Below are positions 55,549 through 64,000 of a stretch of 64,000 bases of DNA, one piece after another. Positions within the stretch are counted from its first letter, which is position 1. The number at the start of each line of letters is the position of its first letter. A program made the position numbers and the translations under genes. This DNA comes from Paenibacillus sp. Soil766 (GTDB taxonomy: Bacteria > Bacillota > Bacilli > Paenibacillales > NBRC-103111), in contig NZ_LMSJ01000016.1 in NCBI RefSeq assembly GCF_001428105.1, positions 80,043-144,042 on the forward strand, read 5' to 3'. Below the pieces are notes generated by a model. The model was not told the DNA's origin, did no database searches, and worked only from the letters and a program-made list of their open reading frames with translations.

Positions 55549-56056
55549 GAGATTGATTTCGAAACGAGAATTGATTGGCATGAAAGCGTCAATTATTGAA
55601 GGTTGATTCTCCTGTGGCTATCCGCTCGACCGAAGCGACCTATGATATTCAATTCGGCAACGTTAAACGCCCGACACACTGGAATACGAGCTGGGACTAT
55701 GCCGTTTCGAGACCGTTGGACATCGATGGGCCGACTTGTCGGAGCGCGATTATGGCGTGAGTATAAGGTTACGACATCAAGGATCATGTTATGCGACTAA
55801 CACTCATTCAGTCTGCACGGGTACCCGATCCTACGGCTGACCAAGGTGAGCATGTGTTCACCTATGCCTTATTGCCGCATCGCGGCGATTGGTTTGAAGG
55901 AAGAACGGTACAAGAAGCATGGTCACTGAACAACCCGACTTCTATGATCCAAGGTGTATCAGAGTCAGGGGGATCACGCTCTCTTTTTTTCCCTATCCGC
56001 AGCTAATGTGATGGTCGACGCAGTGAAATGGTCCGAGGATGGAAAGGGAGTCTATC
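55549..56056 (+). pseudogene. Decayed GH38 alpha-mannosidase fragment
   Basis: The plus strand encodes pieces of the C-terminal region of a GH38 alpha-mannosidase in shifting frames: [12 protein letters not shown], then RQLLKV and [20 protein letters not shown], then [20 protein letters not shown], then YDIKDHVMRLTL and DQGEHVFTYALLPHRGDW, and finally NVMVDAVKWSEDGKGV. The frame changes near 55588, near 55711, near 55762 (where about eight codons seem lost) and near 56000. No ribosome binding site, N-terminal catalytic domain or intact frame is present. It is a remnant of a gene that was once about 1000 codons. Family recognition is by memory of conserved GH38 C-terminal motifs. Confidence 0.82.
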
Positions 56057-56060
56057 ACAT

Positions 56061-56933
56061 TCAATTCCTCCTGCGATACGTAGCCGGTGTTACACCGGTC
56101 TTTGCTTTAAACAAACGGTAGAACCTTTTCGGATCCTGAATCCCAACGGCTGCAGCGATATCGGCAATAGATAGGACTTGATTGGAAGGATCAGCCAAAA
56201 GTCGGCAGCTTTGATTGATTCGCTCATGGCCAAGCAGCTCCGAAAAGGACTCACCTGTATGTTCGGTAATAATACGTTGTAATTGCCTTGTACCTATTCC
56301 CACCTCTTTAGCTAAGATAGCTAAGGTAATCTTGTCAGCTAATCGGCTTCGAATCGACCGCAGGATAGCTTCCATTCTGTCTTGATTGGGAGAGGATGAA
56401 GCTTCTTTGTGCGCGATGGAGCGTTCCATGACGATGAGCAGCTGGAGAAGTAGTCCGCACATCATCGTTTCGTAGCCAGTCCGCTTCTGTTGGAATTCTA
56501 CAAGGAGTGATGACATCACTTGTTCGAACTCCCCTGATTGTTCCCGCATTTGCAGCCATTGACCGCCATGCGTTACAAGTTCGTTGAACCTGTACATGTG
56601 GTACTGCTCTGGCAGAATGGAGGTAAGAAAATGAAAAAGCGATGCATCGAAGATGCAGTTGCCTATTCGCAGCGGCTTATTCGGATGGGGAGATGAGGGG
56701 CGGAAAATATGGGAGATGCCAATTGGAATGAAAAATAAATCGCCTTTACTGACGCGGATCGTCTGATCTCCGATATAGTGAAAGCCGCTTCCCTCCCACA
56801 CATAGCTAATTTCATAGAAATCATGGACATGCTCGGGGAGATCGAAATGTTCGTAAACCTTATTGACGAATATAGCAAATCCATTCTCAAAAAATTCTTC
56901 ACCTTTCTCAACGAGCATATCAGGTCTGCGCAT
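56061..56933 (-). CDS. AraC-family regulator with cupin sensor domain
   Basis: A 290-residue AraC-type regulator. The N-terminal cupin-like domain (about 25-110) shows HFDLPEHVHDFYEISYVWEG and KGDLFFIPIGISHIF; the C-terminal DNA-binding domain (about 190-290) ends in GVTPATYRRRN. GGAG lies 6-9 bases before the ATG. It is divergent from the GH78-like gene at 57065 and probably regulates it in response to the released sugar. Its 3' end adjoins the GH38 remnant. Confidence 0.9.
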   Translation of the reverse strand: MRRPDMLVEKGEEFFENGFAIFVNKVYEHFDLPEHVHDFYEISYVWEGSGFHYIGDQTIRVSKGDLFFIPIGISHIFRPSSPHPNKPLRIGNCIFDASLFHFLTSILPEQYHMYRFNELVTHGGQWLQMREQSGEFEQVMSSLLVEFQQKRTGYETMMCGLLLQLLIVMERSIAHKEASSSPNQDRMEAILRSIRSRLADKITLAILAKEVGIGTRQLQRIITEHTGESFSELLGHERINQSCRLLADPSNQVLSIADIAAAVGIQDPKRFYRLFKAKTGVTPATYRRRN

Positions 56934-56997
56934 AGGAACTCCCTTACTTGGATTAGGATAATGTCATCATATACCTAGTGGAAGTCGTAATCAACCA

Positions 56998-57026
56998 ATA
57001 ACATTGCCCATTCCTTTTTTTATAAT
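56998..57026 (+). promoter_or_regulatory. Candidate promoter of the GH78-like gene
   Basis: A perfect TATAAT at 57021-57026 has a weak -35 (ATAACA, 56998-57003) 17 bases upstream. The poor -35 fits activation by the divergent AraC protein. Confidence 0.45.
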
Positions 57027-57064
57027 TAGAGGAGAGATAGGAACGTAGGGAGGACGCTAACGCG

Positions 57065-59980
57065 ATGACAATGACGAATTGGCAAGCCCAGTGGATTTGG
57101 GGAGATGGGGAAGAAAGTCCGCGGAATGAATGGAGATGTTTTCACAAATCGTTTGAAGTTCCGCACTGCGAGGGCACAAGTAATCCTACAGCTTCGCTGA
57201 GAATTACAGCGGATTCGAGATATGTTCTTACTGTCAATGGCACCCAGGTGGGGAGAGGGCCGGTTCGCTCTTGGCCTTTCGAATTGGCCTTTGATACGTA
57301 TGAAATCGGTCATTTACTCCAACCCGGAAAAAGGAACACCGTAGCTGTTCTGGTGATGCATTTCGGTGTTTCAACCTTCTACTATGTAAGGGGGCGGGGG
57401 GGCTTACTTGCGGAATTGAATGATTCCGAGGGAAATGTGCTCGCAGCAACCGATGCAACGTGGTTAACATCTGGACATGTAGGACATCACCCACGTGCTT
57501 CGAGAGCATCCTGTCAGCATGCTTTTGCCGAATATATCGATGCAAGTCTCTGGGATTCGTCATGGATGCAGCAGGAATATACACCTACAGATTGGATGCA
57601 ATCGGTTGTGCTTGGTCCTGTTGGCATGGAACCATGGACGGTGGTGAAACCGCGCGACATCCCTCTCTTGACGGAAGAAATCATTACGCCGGTTCGCGTC
57701 GAATCGCTCGCGAAGATCAAGACGTTTCAAGTCACAGCGACATTAGACATCCGAAACGGTTGGATTGACGGAAGCGAGGTTCACGCGAATCGCATTCAAT
57801 TCCTCGGTTATACTGCGACATCCCTTGTGTCCAGCAAGGCTGGCAAAGTGACGATTGGTTTCCTTCAAAGCGGAGAATGTTTAAAAGCGCTTTCGCTAAA
57901 CGGGGAATGGATCGAAGGTAATCGGATCTATGGTTCAGCGCCAGAACGATATATAGATGTTGATCTTCAGGCAGGAGATAATTTGCTGTTGATTGATGTG
58001 TCTAGTCATGTTCATACAGGCAAATTACAGATTGGTTTATACGCGGAGGAAGATCAGGTTGTATCCTTCCAGGCACCAGCTAACTTCCGCGACAAGGCAG
58101 CGTCAGATTGGCTCAGAATCGGACCTTTCGATGCCGTAGAGTTAATCGATCACCAACGTGTTCGTGCTTTGGAGACGGAACATCCGGCTTACCTGGCATT
58201 GTACAACACTGTGAAAAGTGTCGATGATTTAAGCGTGTACAAGGATTGGATTCAACCTGTAAATCCTAAGTATGTGTCTGAGGTAGATGTATTTGCGCTA
58301 AGTGTATGGAGAAAAGAAAATATTCGATATGCAGTACCTCCCCAACTGCAAAATGCCATTATTCCAAATGCGGAAGCGGCTAGTGTACCTGTATTTGAAG
58401 GCTACGATACAGAGGTTCTGTTTGATTTAGGGAAAGAATATTCCGGTTATTTGGCCTTCGAAGTGGAAGCAAATGAGGGTGATATCCTAGATTGGTATGG
58501 CTTTGAGTATATGTCAGGTGAGTACAGACAAGATATGTTCGGGCTTGACCATACGCTCCGTTATGTATGCAAGGCGGGCCGCCAGCGCTATGAAACACCG
58601 ATTCGGCGAGGTTTCCGATATGTTTCCATGACTGTACGAGGAGCTAAGCAGCCGATCAGACTCTACAACGTCATGATGATTCAGAGTAATTATCCCGTTG
58701 CAGAAGTGGGGCAATTCACGTGTTCGGACGAACTCTTGAATGATATATGGGAAATATCCCGCCACACCACGAAGGTGTGTATGGAGGATACTTTCGTGGA
58801 TTGTCCCGCTTATGAACAGGTATTCTGGGTTGGAGACAGCCGGAATGAAGCGTTGGTAAGTAACTATTTATATGGTGTACAAGATATTCTCAAACGTTGC
58901 TTAAGACTTGTCCCAGGATCTAAACACCAAACCCCGTTGTTCGCGGACCAAGTGCCTAGCGGGTGGAGCAGTGTGATCCCTAATTGGACGTTCTTCTGGG
59001 CGATTGCTTGTGCAGAATATTACGAGCAGACAGCTGATGAAGCATTTGCGTCTGAGATGTATGAACATATCCGATTTACACTCCAGCATTATTTGACGAA
59101 CATTAATGATGAAGGTCTCTTTGCGATCAAAGGCTGGAATTTACTCGACTGGTCGCCAATTGATCAGCCGAATGACGGTATCGTCACGCACCAGAATATG
59201 TTTCTGGCGCATACATTAAGAGTTGGCGCACGAATGGCGCTTATCTCGGGTGATCAGCAGGGAGTTGCCCTATTCGAAGATGCGGCACTGCGATTGGAAA
59301 TAGCCATCAACAACCATTTATGGAATCAGGATGTCATGGCGTATATCGATTGCATCCATGCGGATGGAAGACGCTCGCAAGTCATAAGTATGCAGACACA
59401 AGTAGTTGCCTCCCTAACAGGTGTAGCGTTCGGTGACCGAAAACAGATTATCGACAGCTATCTCGCGACGCCTCCGTCCCATTTTGTGCAAATTGGCAGT
59501 CCATTTATGTCGTTCTTCTATTACGAAGCGCTTGCGAAATTGGGTAAGGTTGATCTCGTGCTAGCGGATATTCGCCATAACTATGGGATGATGATTCGCA
59601 ATGGGGCGACAACATGTTGGGAACAGTATCCGAATTTCCAAGAAAATCGTGCGAATCCGAACATGCTTACGCGCAGTCACTGTCATGCTTGGTCATCCGC
59701 TCCAGCGTATTTCTTGGGCAGGGAAGTACTAGGTGTGAGAAGTCTTGCGCCAGGATGGACAGAGATCGAAGTTGCGCCTGAACCGAGTGGATTGACATGG
59801 GCGAAAGGAAGCGTTCCGCATCCAGCAGGGGGAAGAATCGACGTGGCATGGACGGTGAATGAAGCTAGTAAAACGATGGAACTTACCATCAATTATCCAG
59901 CAAGTGTGTCTGTTCGTGTTCGGATGCCAGAAGGCTATACAGGTAATGTGAAAGAATTGAAACTGCAGCTTCTTGAATAG
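57065..59980 (+). CDS. GH78-like alpha-L-rhamnosidase family protein
   Basis: A 971-residue protein with the layout of GH78 enzymes: an N-terminal sandwich beginning WQAQWIWGDGEESPRNEW, further beta domains, an (alpha/alpha)6 domain (about 550-880) and a C-terminal sandwich (LGVRSLAPGWTEIEVAPEPS). The catalytic-domain hallmark is EDTFVDCPAYEQVFWVGD, where the Asp in DCP and the later acids match the GH78 active-site region. There is no signal peptide, so it is cytoplasmic. GGGAGGA lies about 10 bases before the ATG. GH78 members hydrolyse alpha-L-rhamnosides; divergent ones may have other substrates. No transporter lies next to it, so it may use one of the module importers. Confidence 0.85.
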   Translation: MTMTNWQAQWIWGDGEESPRNEWRCFHKSFEVPHCEGTSNPTASLRITADSRYVLTVNGTQVGRGPVRSWPFELAFDTYEIGHLLQPGKRNTVAVLVMHFGVSTFYYVRGRGGLLAELNDSEGNVLAATDATWLTSGHVGHHPRASRASCQHAFAEYIDASLWDSSWMQQEYTPTDWMQSVVLGPVGMEPWTVVKPRDIPLLTEEIITPVRVESLAKIKTFQVTATLDIRNGWIDGSEVHANRIQFLGYTATSLVSSKAGKVTIGFLQSGECLKALSLNGEWIEGNRIYGSAPERYIDVDLQAGDNLLLIDVSSHVHTGKLQIGLYAEEDQVVSFQAPANFRDKAASDWLRIGPFDAVELIDHQRVRALETEHPAYLALYNTVKSVDDLSVYKDWIQPVNPKYVSEVDVFALSVWRKENIRYAVPPQLQNAIIPNAEAASVPVFEGYDTEVLFDLGKEYSGYLAFEVEANEGDILDWYGFEYMSGEYRQDMFGLDHTLRYVCKAGRQRYETPIRRGFRYVSMTVRGAKQPIRLYNVMMIQSNYPVAEVGQFTCSDELLNDIWEISRHTTKVCMEDTFVDCPAYEQVFWVGDSRNEALVSNYLYGVQDILKRCLRLVPGSKHQTPLFADQVPSGWSSVIPNWTFFWAIACAEYYEQTADEAFASEMYEHIRFTLQHYLTNINDEGLFAIKGWNLLDWSPIDQPNDGIVTHQNMFLAHTLRVGARMALISGDQQGVALFEDAALRLEIAINNHLWNQDVMAYIDCIHADGRRSQVISMQTQVVASLTGVAFGDRKQIIDSYLATPPSHFVQIGSPFMSFFYYEALAKLGKVDLVLADIRHNYGMMIRNGATTCWEQYPNFQENRANPNMLTRSHCHAWSSAPAYFLGREVLGVRSLAPGWTEIEVAPEPSGLTWAKGSVPHPAGGRIDVAWTVNEASKTMELTINYPASVSVRVRMPEGYTGNVKELKLQLLE

Positions 59981-59981
59981 G

Positions 59982-60029
59982 AAAAAGGTTTGCTTGTTAT
60001 GTTCAAGGACATAGCGAGCAAACCTTTTT
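59982..60029. terminator. Bidirectional terminator between convergent genes
   Basis: AAAAAGGTTTGCT and AGCAAACCTTTTT form a 13-bp perfect stem with A and T tails on either side. It serves the GH78-like gene on the plus strand and the MFS gene on the minus strand. Confidence 0.9.
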
Positions 60030-60047
60030 GATCTTCACAAACAAAGC

Positions 60048-61442
60048 CTACGCATTCAGGGATGTTTCCATTGGTGTGGATGACTGGTGTTTCCGATTCA
60101 TCCATAGTAAGTACGCGGCAATGATTGTGAGAATGATTCCAAGTATTCGCAAACCACCCGCGCTGAACGTATCTCCCATTATGATGCTGATTAATAGAGA
60201 AGAGAGAATGGTGCCCAGATATCGGGAAGTATTGAACAATCCGGATGCTACCCCGATGATTTCTTTCGGTGAGCTTTGGAACAATACGGCTTGCATCCCG
60301 ACGTTGTTCAAGCCGTTGCTAACCCCGAATGCAGCTAAAGCCAAACATACGCTAATCATCGGAGAAGTAGGCTGCCAGGTCACGATCCATATGGACCCGA
60401 GTGTCATGAGGATGGCGGATAGCAGCAAGGCTGGTCGTGGTCCTGATTTATCAATCCATCGACCTGCAAGGGGAGATACGACGAGTGAACATAACCCCAA
60501 GCTTAGCATGAGAAGCCCCGTGTGGAACTCACTGATATGGCGTACCATCTGCAAGTAGGATGGCAGCCCAAAAAAGAGTGAGTAAAATAGTATGTTTACG
60601 AGCATGAATTCAATATTGACCCTCGTCATGGCAGGATATTGGGCGAATGTACGCAAAGGAATAAAGGGTGTCTGCGTTCGTAACTCCTGTCGTACGAATG
60701 CGCTGAGCGAAACAAGGCCAATCATGCCGACGATGACATTCGTAATGGAGATGTGTCCAACAGATTTGGCTGACAACACTCCAACGAGCAGCCCAACCAG
60801 CCCTACAGTGAACAGCACAATCCCGGATGTATCAATCAACACCAACCATTCTCGAATCGATAGCTTGCGTGCAGGAGAGGTTGGATGTTGGTCAATTGGA
60901 ATGAACCTCCACGCGAGTAGATAGCTCGCCACTACCAACGGGATATTGACGAGGAAGATAGCTTGCCAGTCCCACCAGTGAATCAATATCCCGCCAATGA
61001 ACGGGCCGAGTGCGGCAGCTCCGGATAAGAATATGGACATAACGGATAGAGCAGTCGCTTGTTTCTCCGTAATATGAATCCGCACAATGGCCATGCCAAC
61101 TGCAACCATCATGCTTGTTCCTATCGCTTGAATAATGCGGAGCACAAGGAGCACCCCGAAGTAGGGTGATAGCGGAGCTAATAAGGAAGCAAGGAAGGCT
61201 ATTATTAGTCCCGTAAGAAAGATCTTCTTGCGACCGAACAAGTCACTGGCTTTTCCCATGACAGGCTGCGCGACAGCACTCGCCAAGTAGAATACGAAAA
61301 TGATCCAGGACACCTCTGTGAAAGTAAGGTGGTACACATGTTGCAACCTTGCCATAGCAACCGCAATCATCGAGGAATTTAATGGGTTCAGCAGCACCCC
61401 CAATCCAACTGAAATCAACAACCATTTGCTGCGATCATTCAT
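60048..61442 (-). CDS. MFS drug/metabolite exporter (DHA2-like)
   Basis: A 464-residue major facilitator with about 14 membrane segments. Family signs are the motif-A-like GKASDLFGRKK between segments 2 and 3, LNSSMIAVAMARLQ in segment 1, and an export-type motif C-like GPFIGGIL in segment 5. The frame is open to 61487, but AGGGGGTG lies 7 bases before the ATG at 61442, which is the preferred start. It is divergent from a LysR regulator, a common arrangement for regulated efflux genes. The substrate is unknown. Confidence 0.9.
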   Translation of the reverse strand: MNDRSKWLLISVGLGVLLNPLNSSMIAVAMARLQHVYHLTFTEVSWIIFVFYLASAVAQPVMGKASDLFGRKKIFLTGLIIAFLASLLAPLSPYFGVLLVLRIIQAIGTSMMVAVGMAIVRIHITEKQATALSVMSIFLSGAAALGPFIGGILIHWWDWQAIFLVNIPLVVASYLLAWRFIPIDQHPTSPARKLSIREWLVLIDTSGIVLFTVGLVGLLVGVLSAKSVGHISITNVIVGMIGLVSLSAFVRQELRTQTPFIPLRTFAQYPAMTRVNIEFMLVNILFYSLFFGLPSYLQMVRHISEFHTGLLMLSLGLCSLVVSPLAGRWIDKSGPRPALLLSAILMTLGSIWIVTWQPTSPMISVCLALAAFGVSNGLNNVGMQAVLFQSSPKEIIGVASGLFNTSRYLGTILSSLLISIIMGDTFSAGGLRILGIILTIIAAYLLWMNRKHQSSTPMETSLNA

Positions 61443-61496
61443 GTCTGACACCCCCTGTTTACTGATGTCATCGTACTTGAAATTCATTATTTATTC

Positions 61497-61524
61497 CAAT
61501 GACTTTTATGTTATGATTTCATTG
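61497..61524. promoter_or_regulatory. Candidate LysR operator
   Basis: CAATGA (61497-61502) and TCATTG (61519-61524) form an inverted repeat with a 16-base AT-rich centre, in the 115-base region between the divergent MFS and LysR genes. The T-N11-A signature is not exact. Regulation by the neighbouring LysR protein is inferred. Confidence 0.35.
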
Positions 61525-61557
61525 ATTAGAAGGAATGAGTCGGAGGGGCAAAGCACA

Positions 61558-62442
61558 ATGGAACTTCTTCAATTGCAATATTTCATCACGGTAGCTCGTT
61601 TGGAACATATGACCGAGGCTGCGCAAAGCTTACATGTAACGCAATCTTCCCTAAGCAAAACGATTCAACGTTTGGAAGAAGACCTAGGGGTTCCTCTCTT
61701 CGATCGAATTGGAAGGAAGCTGCGATTGAATGAGTTTGGTAGCAGTTTCCTTCGGCGTGCCGAGAGGGCTTTGTTTGAATTGGAACAAGGGAAGCAGGAG
61801 TTAAGCGATTTATCCAGCCCGGAACATGGCACTCTCGAATTGGCGGTTACTGCCGCTAGCACCTTGCCTAATATTCTTCGAGCGTTCAGGAAAAGGCGGC
61901 CCCATCTCCAATTTCATGTACAAATGCTGTCCACGCAGGAAATGGTGACGCTTCTTCATCGTGGGGAGGTCGATTTTTGTTTGTCCTCACCGCCCGTTCA
62001 AGGGGGTGACATTGCATGTCAAATTGTGTATAAGGATCTGATTCTCGTAGCTGTTCCTTTGGGGCACCGACTGGCAGGTAGAATCAGCGTTTCCTTAAGT
62101 GAACTTAGGAATGAATCTTTTGTTGGTGTTACGAAAGGCTTTGGTACCCGTGATTTAGTAGATGCCATGTGCCATTCGGTCGGATTTGTACCAAAGTATG
62201 TGTATGAGGGGAATGAACCTGCAAGATTAAGTGCGCTTGTGGAAGCCGAGATCGGCATAGCTTTCCTACCAAGCTCAGCAAGGAACTCACGGGAACAAAT
62301 TGCCTATTTGCAGATTGAAGATCACGAATTGGCACGAGAAATTGCACTATTATGGCACAAAAGTAGGTATATTTCCCGGGCTGCACAGGAATTTCGTGAA
62401 GTCGTAGTTGCTTATTTTCAGGAGATGTCAGAAAATGGTTGA
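61558..62442 (+). CDS. LysR-family transcriptional regulator
   Basis: A 294-residue LysR-type regulator. The N-terminal winged helix (about 1-60) has FITVARLEHMTEAAQSLHVTQSSLSKTIQRLEEDLGV with the usual LFDR; the remainder is a periplasmic-binding-protein-like effector domain. GGAGGGG lies 9 bases before the ATG at 61558. A longer frame from 61300 would overlap the divergent MFS gene and lacks support. It likely controls the MFS exporter and itself. Confidence 0.93.
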   Translation: MELLQLQYFITVARLEHMTEAAQSLHVTQSSLSKTIQRLEEDLGVPLFDRIGRKLRLNEFGSSFLRRAERALFELEQGKQELSDLSSPEHGTLELAVTAASTLPNILRAFRKRRPHLQFHVQMLSTQEMVTLLHRGEVDFCLSSPPVQGGDIACQIVYKDLILVAVPLGHRLAGRISVSLSELRNESFVGVTKGFGTRDLVDAMCHSVGFVPKYVYEGNEPARLSALVEAEIGIAFLPSSARNSREQIAYLQIEDHELAREIALLWHKSRYISRAAQEFREVVVAYFQEMSENG

Positions 62443-62587
62443 TTGTTGGATCCTTTATTCGGTAAACTTTAGTAGATACAGACAGCGTATGATTGGGGAA
62501 CTTGGAAGGATTTCTCGGTTCAAGATTTAGATGGCTACGTCATCGGTTTCGGTTCGGGATAAGAAATAGTGAGGGAGAGGTATACAT

Positions 62588-63388
62588 ATGTCTTTTTTTA
62601 AGAAAATGATGGCTAAAGTGGGGATCGGGAACATTGATATCGATACGCAGTTCCATACGGAGGACTTCATTCCAGGTGAGTTGGTAGAGGGTGTTATTAT
62701 TGCCAAGGGCGGCAGTATTGAGCAAAAAGTGGACAAAATTTATTTTCAAATTATGACTGAGTACCGCAAGCCCTCGCCTACTGATAGTGATCCGAATTTT
62801 ACGGTGAGAGAAACCGTTGTGATAGCCAACATCCTGTTGGGGGAAAGTTTTGTTCTCGAACCGGGAGAATCCATCGAAATTCCTTTTCAATTTGTGCTGC
62901 CGCATGAGACACCGATTTCTATTGGCGTAAGTCCAATCTGGATTTCTACAGGAATGGATGTGGACAACGCGGTTGATCCATCCGATCGTGATAATATTGA
63001 CGTATTGGCTCATCCACACACCTCTGTTATTTTTGAAGCGTTGGAGGAATTGGGATTTCACTTACATAAAGCTGAGAACGAGTATTATCCGCAGCGTGAT
63101 TATTACTTGCCATTTATTCAAAACTTTGAGTTTGTTCCCTATCAAAATGGTGAATATCGCAGCTCTGTAGATGAGTTAGAGCTTGTGTTCTACCCGGATG
63201 AAAACGGAGTTGAGGTCCTCTTGGAAATTGACCGTAGAACGCGTGGTTTCGGCGGACTATTATCAGATATGCTGGATACGGATGAGTCCCATCACCGGTA
63301 TTATTTTAGTTGTGAAGAGCTAGAGGAAGGCTCTGAATCGGTAGCGGATCAGTTCCGAGGCATTTTTGACGATTTGTTGGATGTGTAA
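62588..63388 (+). CDS. spo0M: Spo0M sporulation-control protein
   Basis: A 266-residue arrestin-like protein of the Spo0M family. It opens with FKKMMAKVGIGNIDIDTQ and contains the two beta sandwiches typical of the family (PGESIEIPFQFVLPHETPIS; WISTGMDVDNAVDPSDRD). The C-terminal part has RRTRGFGGLLSDML and an acidic end. In Bacillus subtilis Spo0M affects sporulation and cell-cycle control. GAGGGAGAGG lies just before the ATG. It is a stand-alone gene. This and ydjO support an endospore-forming bacillus. Confidence 0.94.
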   Translation: MSFFKKMMAKVGIGNIDIDTQFHTEDFIPGELVEGVIIAKGGSIEQKVDKIYFQIMTEYRKPSPTDSDPNFTVRETVVIANILLGESFVLEPGESIEIPFQFVLPHETPISIGVSPIWISTGMDVDNAVDPSDRDNIDVLAHPHTSVIFEALEELGFHLHKAENEYYPQRDYYLPFIQNFEFVPYQNGEYRSSVDELELVFYPDENGVEVLLEIDRRTRGFGGLLSDMLDTDESHHRYYFSCEELEEGSESVADQFRGIFDDLLDV

Positions 63389-63503
63389 CGAGCTTGTCTG
63401 GTGGAATAGTTGAAGCTATAAACCAAAAGAGATGACAATTATGCCATCTCAGGAATCAATAACTTGAAAACTGTCAAAAGTGGTTTTGCACCAAAGAGTG
63501 ATT

Positions 63504-63752
63504 TCAGTCATCGCCATATGTGATTTTATATTTAATTCCATCGTAGAGTTTAATCTCAAACTCCTGTACAAATTTCCATTTGATGTTGTCTAACCACTCT
63601 TCTAGCATTTCTTCTCGCTCTTCTTCATTTTGGGCTTCATCAAAGGATAATTTCACTTCTTTACCGTTAACATACTCCACTTCGATCTTCTCAATATCCT
63701 CGATATCAAGTAAAGACAATACACTTTCGGCTAGGGAACGCTTTGACATCAT
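63504..63752 (-). CDS. Small acidic protein of unknown function
   Basis: About 82 residues, very acidic with a Glu-rich centre (NEEEREEMLEEW) and beta-like ends (IEKIEVEYVNGKEVKLSF; FEIKLYDGIKYKITYG). It has no signal peptide or membrane segment and I do not recognise the family. TAGGAGG lies 5-8 bases before adjacent ATGs at 63752 and 63749; a GTG six bases further upstream is less likely. It converges on spo0M and has no evident operon partner. Confidence 0.7.
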   Translation of the reverse strand: MMSKRSLAESVLSLLDIEDIEKIEVEYVNGKEVKLSFDEAQNEEEREEMLEEWLDNIKWKFVQEFEIKLYDGIKYKITYGDD

Positions 63753-63865
63753 GACCACCTCCTAAAATATGGATATTAAATCTCTATAGTATAAGCAAAT
63801 TTTCTAGCAATTGCTTGTACGAACATAACTAGTGAATAAGTGGATTTTTTGGAAATTTCCAATAA

Positions 63866-63898
63866 AAAAAGGCTGCCGGTAGAATCGGTAGCCTTTTC
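63866..63898 (-). terminator. Terminator of a minus-strand unit beyond the right edge
   Basis: AAAAGGCT-CCG and CGG-AGCCTTTT form a stem with one internal mismatch; on the minus strand it is followed by a seven-T run. No gene in the window ends here, so it probably closes a transcript entering from the right. The remaining bases to 64000 show no gene. Confidence 0.6.
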
Positions 63899-64000
63899 TC
63901 ATGTGCGCCTCACAGTCGCACAATCTAGGTGGTTCAAATCCACACGGTAACTTTACCCTTTGAAGTGCCGTAGCCGAAGTAGAGGTCCGACCCTCCTGAG

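Noticed and set aside
55106..55606. 166-residue plus-strand frame between the GH95-like gene and the GH38 remnant
   Set aside because: It crosses a terminator and is antisense to the ydjO-type gene, which has a better ribosome binding site and a recognisable family.
61300..61557. N-terminal extension of the LysR regulator
   Set aside because: It would overlap the divergent MFS gene, and the helix-turn-helix begins right after the ATG at 61558 with a good ribosome binding site.
63905..63965. tRNA-like T-arm (GGTTCAAATCC)
   Set aside because: Only four of five T-stem pairs form and no acceptor, D or anticodon stem can be built around it.

Overview
The window looks like a chromosomal segment of a spore-forming, S-layer-bearing Gram-positive of the Paenibacillaceae (Paenibacillus/Cohnella type). 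The evidence is strong AGGAGG-type ribosome binding sites, lipobox substrate-binding proteins paired with LplB/YtcP-type permeases, YesM/YesN two-component proteins, membrane-bound AraC regulators, triple-SLH surface enzymes, and Spo0M and YdjO family proteins. I see no rRNA, tRNA, CRISPR array, intact insertion sequence or phage gene.

Most of it (about 1-55 kb) reads as a large locus for degrading acidic polysaccharides, most probably glycosaminoglycans (chondroitin/dermatan sulfate and hyaluronan). It has four importer modules, each a binding protein plus two permeases and none with an ATPase. Module A (1105-6893) adds a sulfatase and a GH88 unsaturated glucuronyl hydrolase, followed by membrane AraC regulator 7136-9394. 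Module B (9563-21182) adds a cytoplasmic chondroitinase-ABC-type PL8 lyase and an S-layer-anchored PL8 lyase. Module C (21375-36502) has two small proteins (one an HPr-like protein without either phosphorylation site), a YesM/YesN pair, an importer and a 2358-residue S-layer-anchored PL8 lyase, then a stand-alone AraC DNA-binding domain. Module D (40388-55069) has an S-layer-anchored PL6 (chondroitinase-B-type) lyase, a cytoplasmic alginate-lyase-like protein, a membrane AraC regulator, an importer and a GH95-like enzyme. A PhyH dioxygenase/AraC divergent pair and a frameshifted ricin/beta-helix gene lie between C and D.

The inferred flow is: anchored PL8 and PL6 lyases cut the polymer at the cell surface; lipoproteins and permeases import unsaturated oligosaccharides; the cytoplasmic PL8 and alginate-lyase-like enzymes shorten them; the sulfatase and GH88 enzyme desulfate and open the unsaturated disaccharides. 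Catalytic residues of both anchored PL8 enzymes, the cytoplasmic PL8, the PL6 and the GH88 can be placed by spacing against characterised enzymes. Shared promoter-proximal motifs suggest specific regulons: one pair ahead of module A and its AraC regulator, another ahead of the PL6 gene and module D.

The right end (55-64 kb) is more mixed: a ydjO-type gene, a decayed GH38 alpha-mannosidase remnant, an AraC regulator divergent from a GH78-like enzyme, a divergent MFS/LysR pair, spo0M and a small unknown gene. A membrane histidine kinase runs off the left edge.
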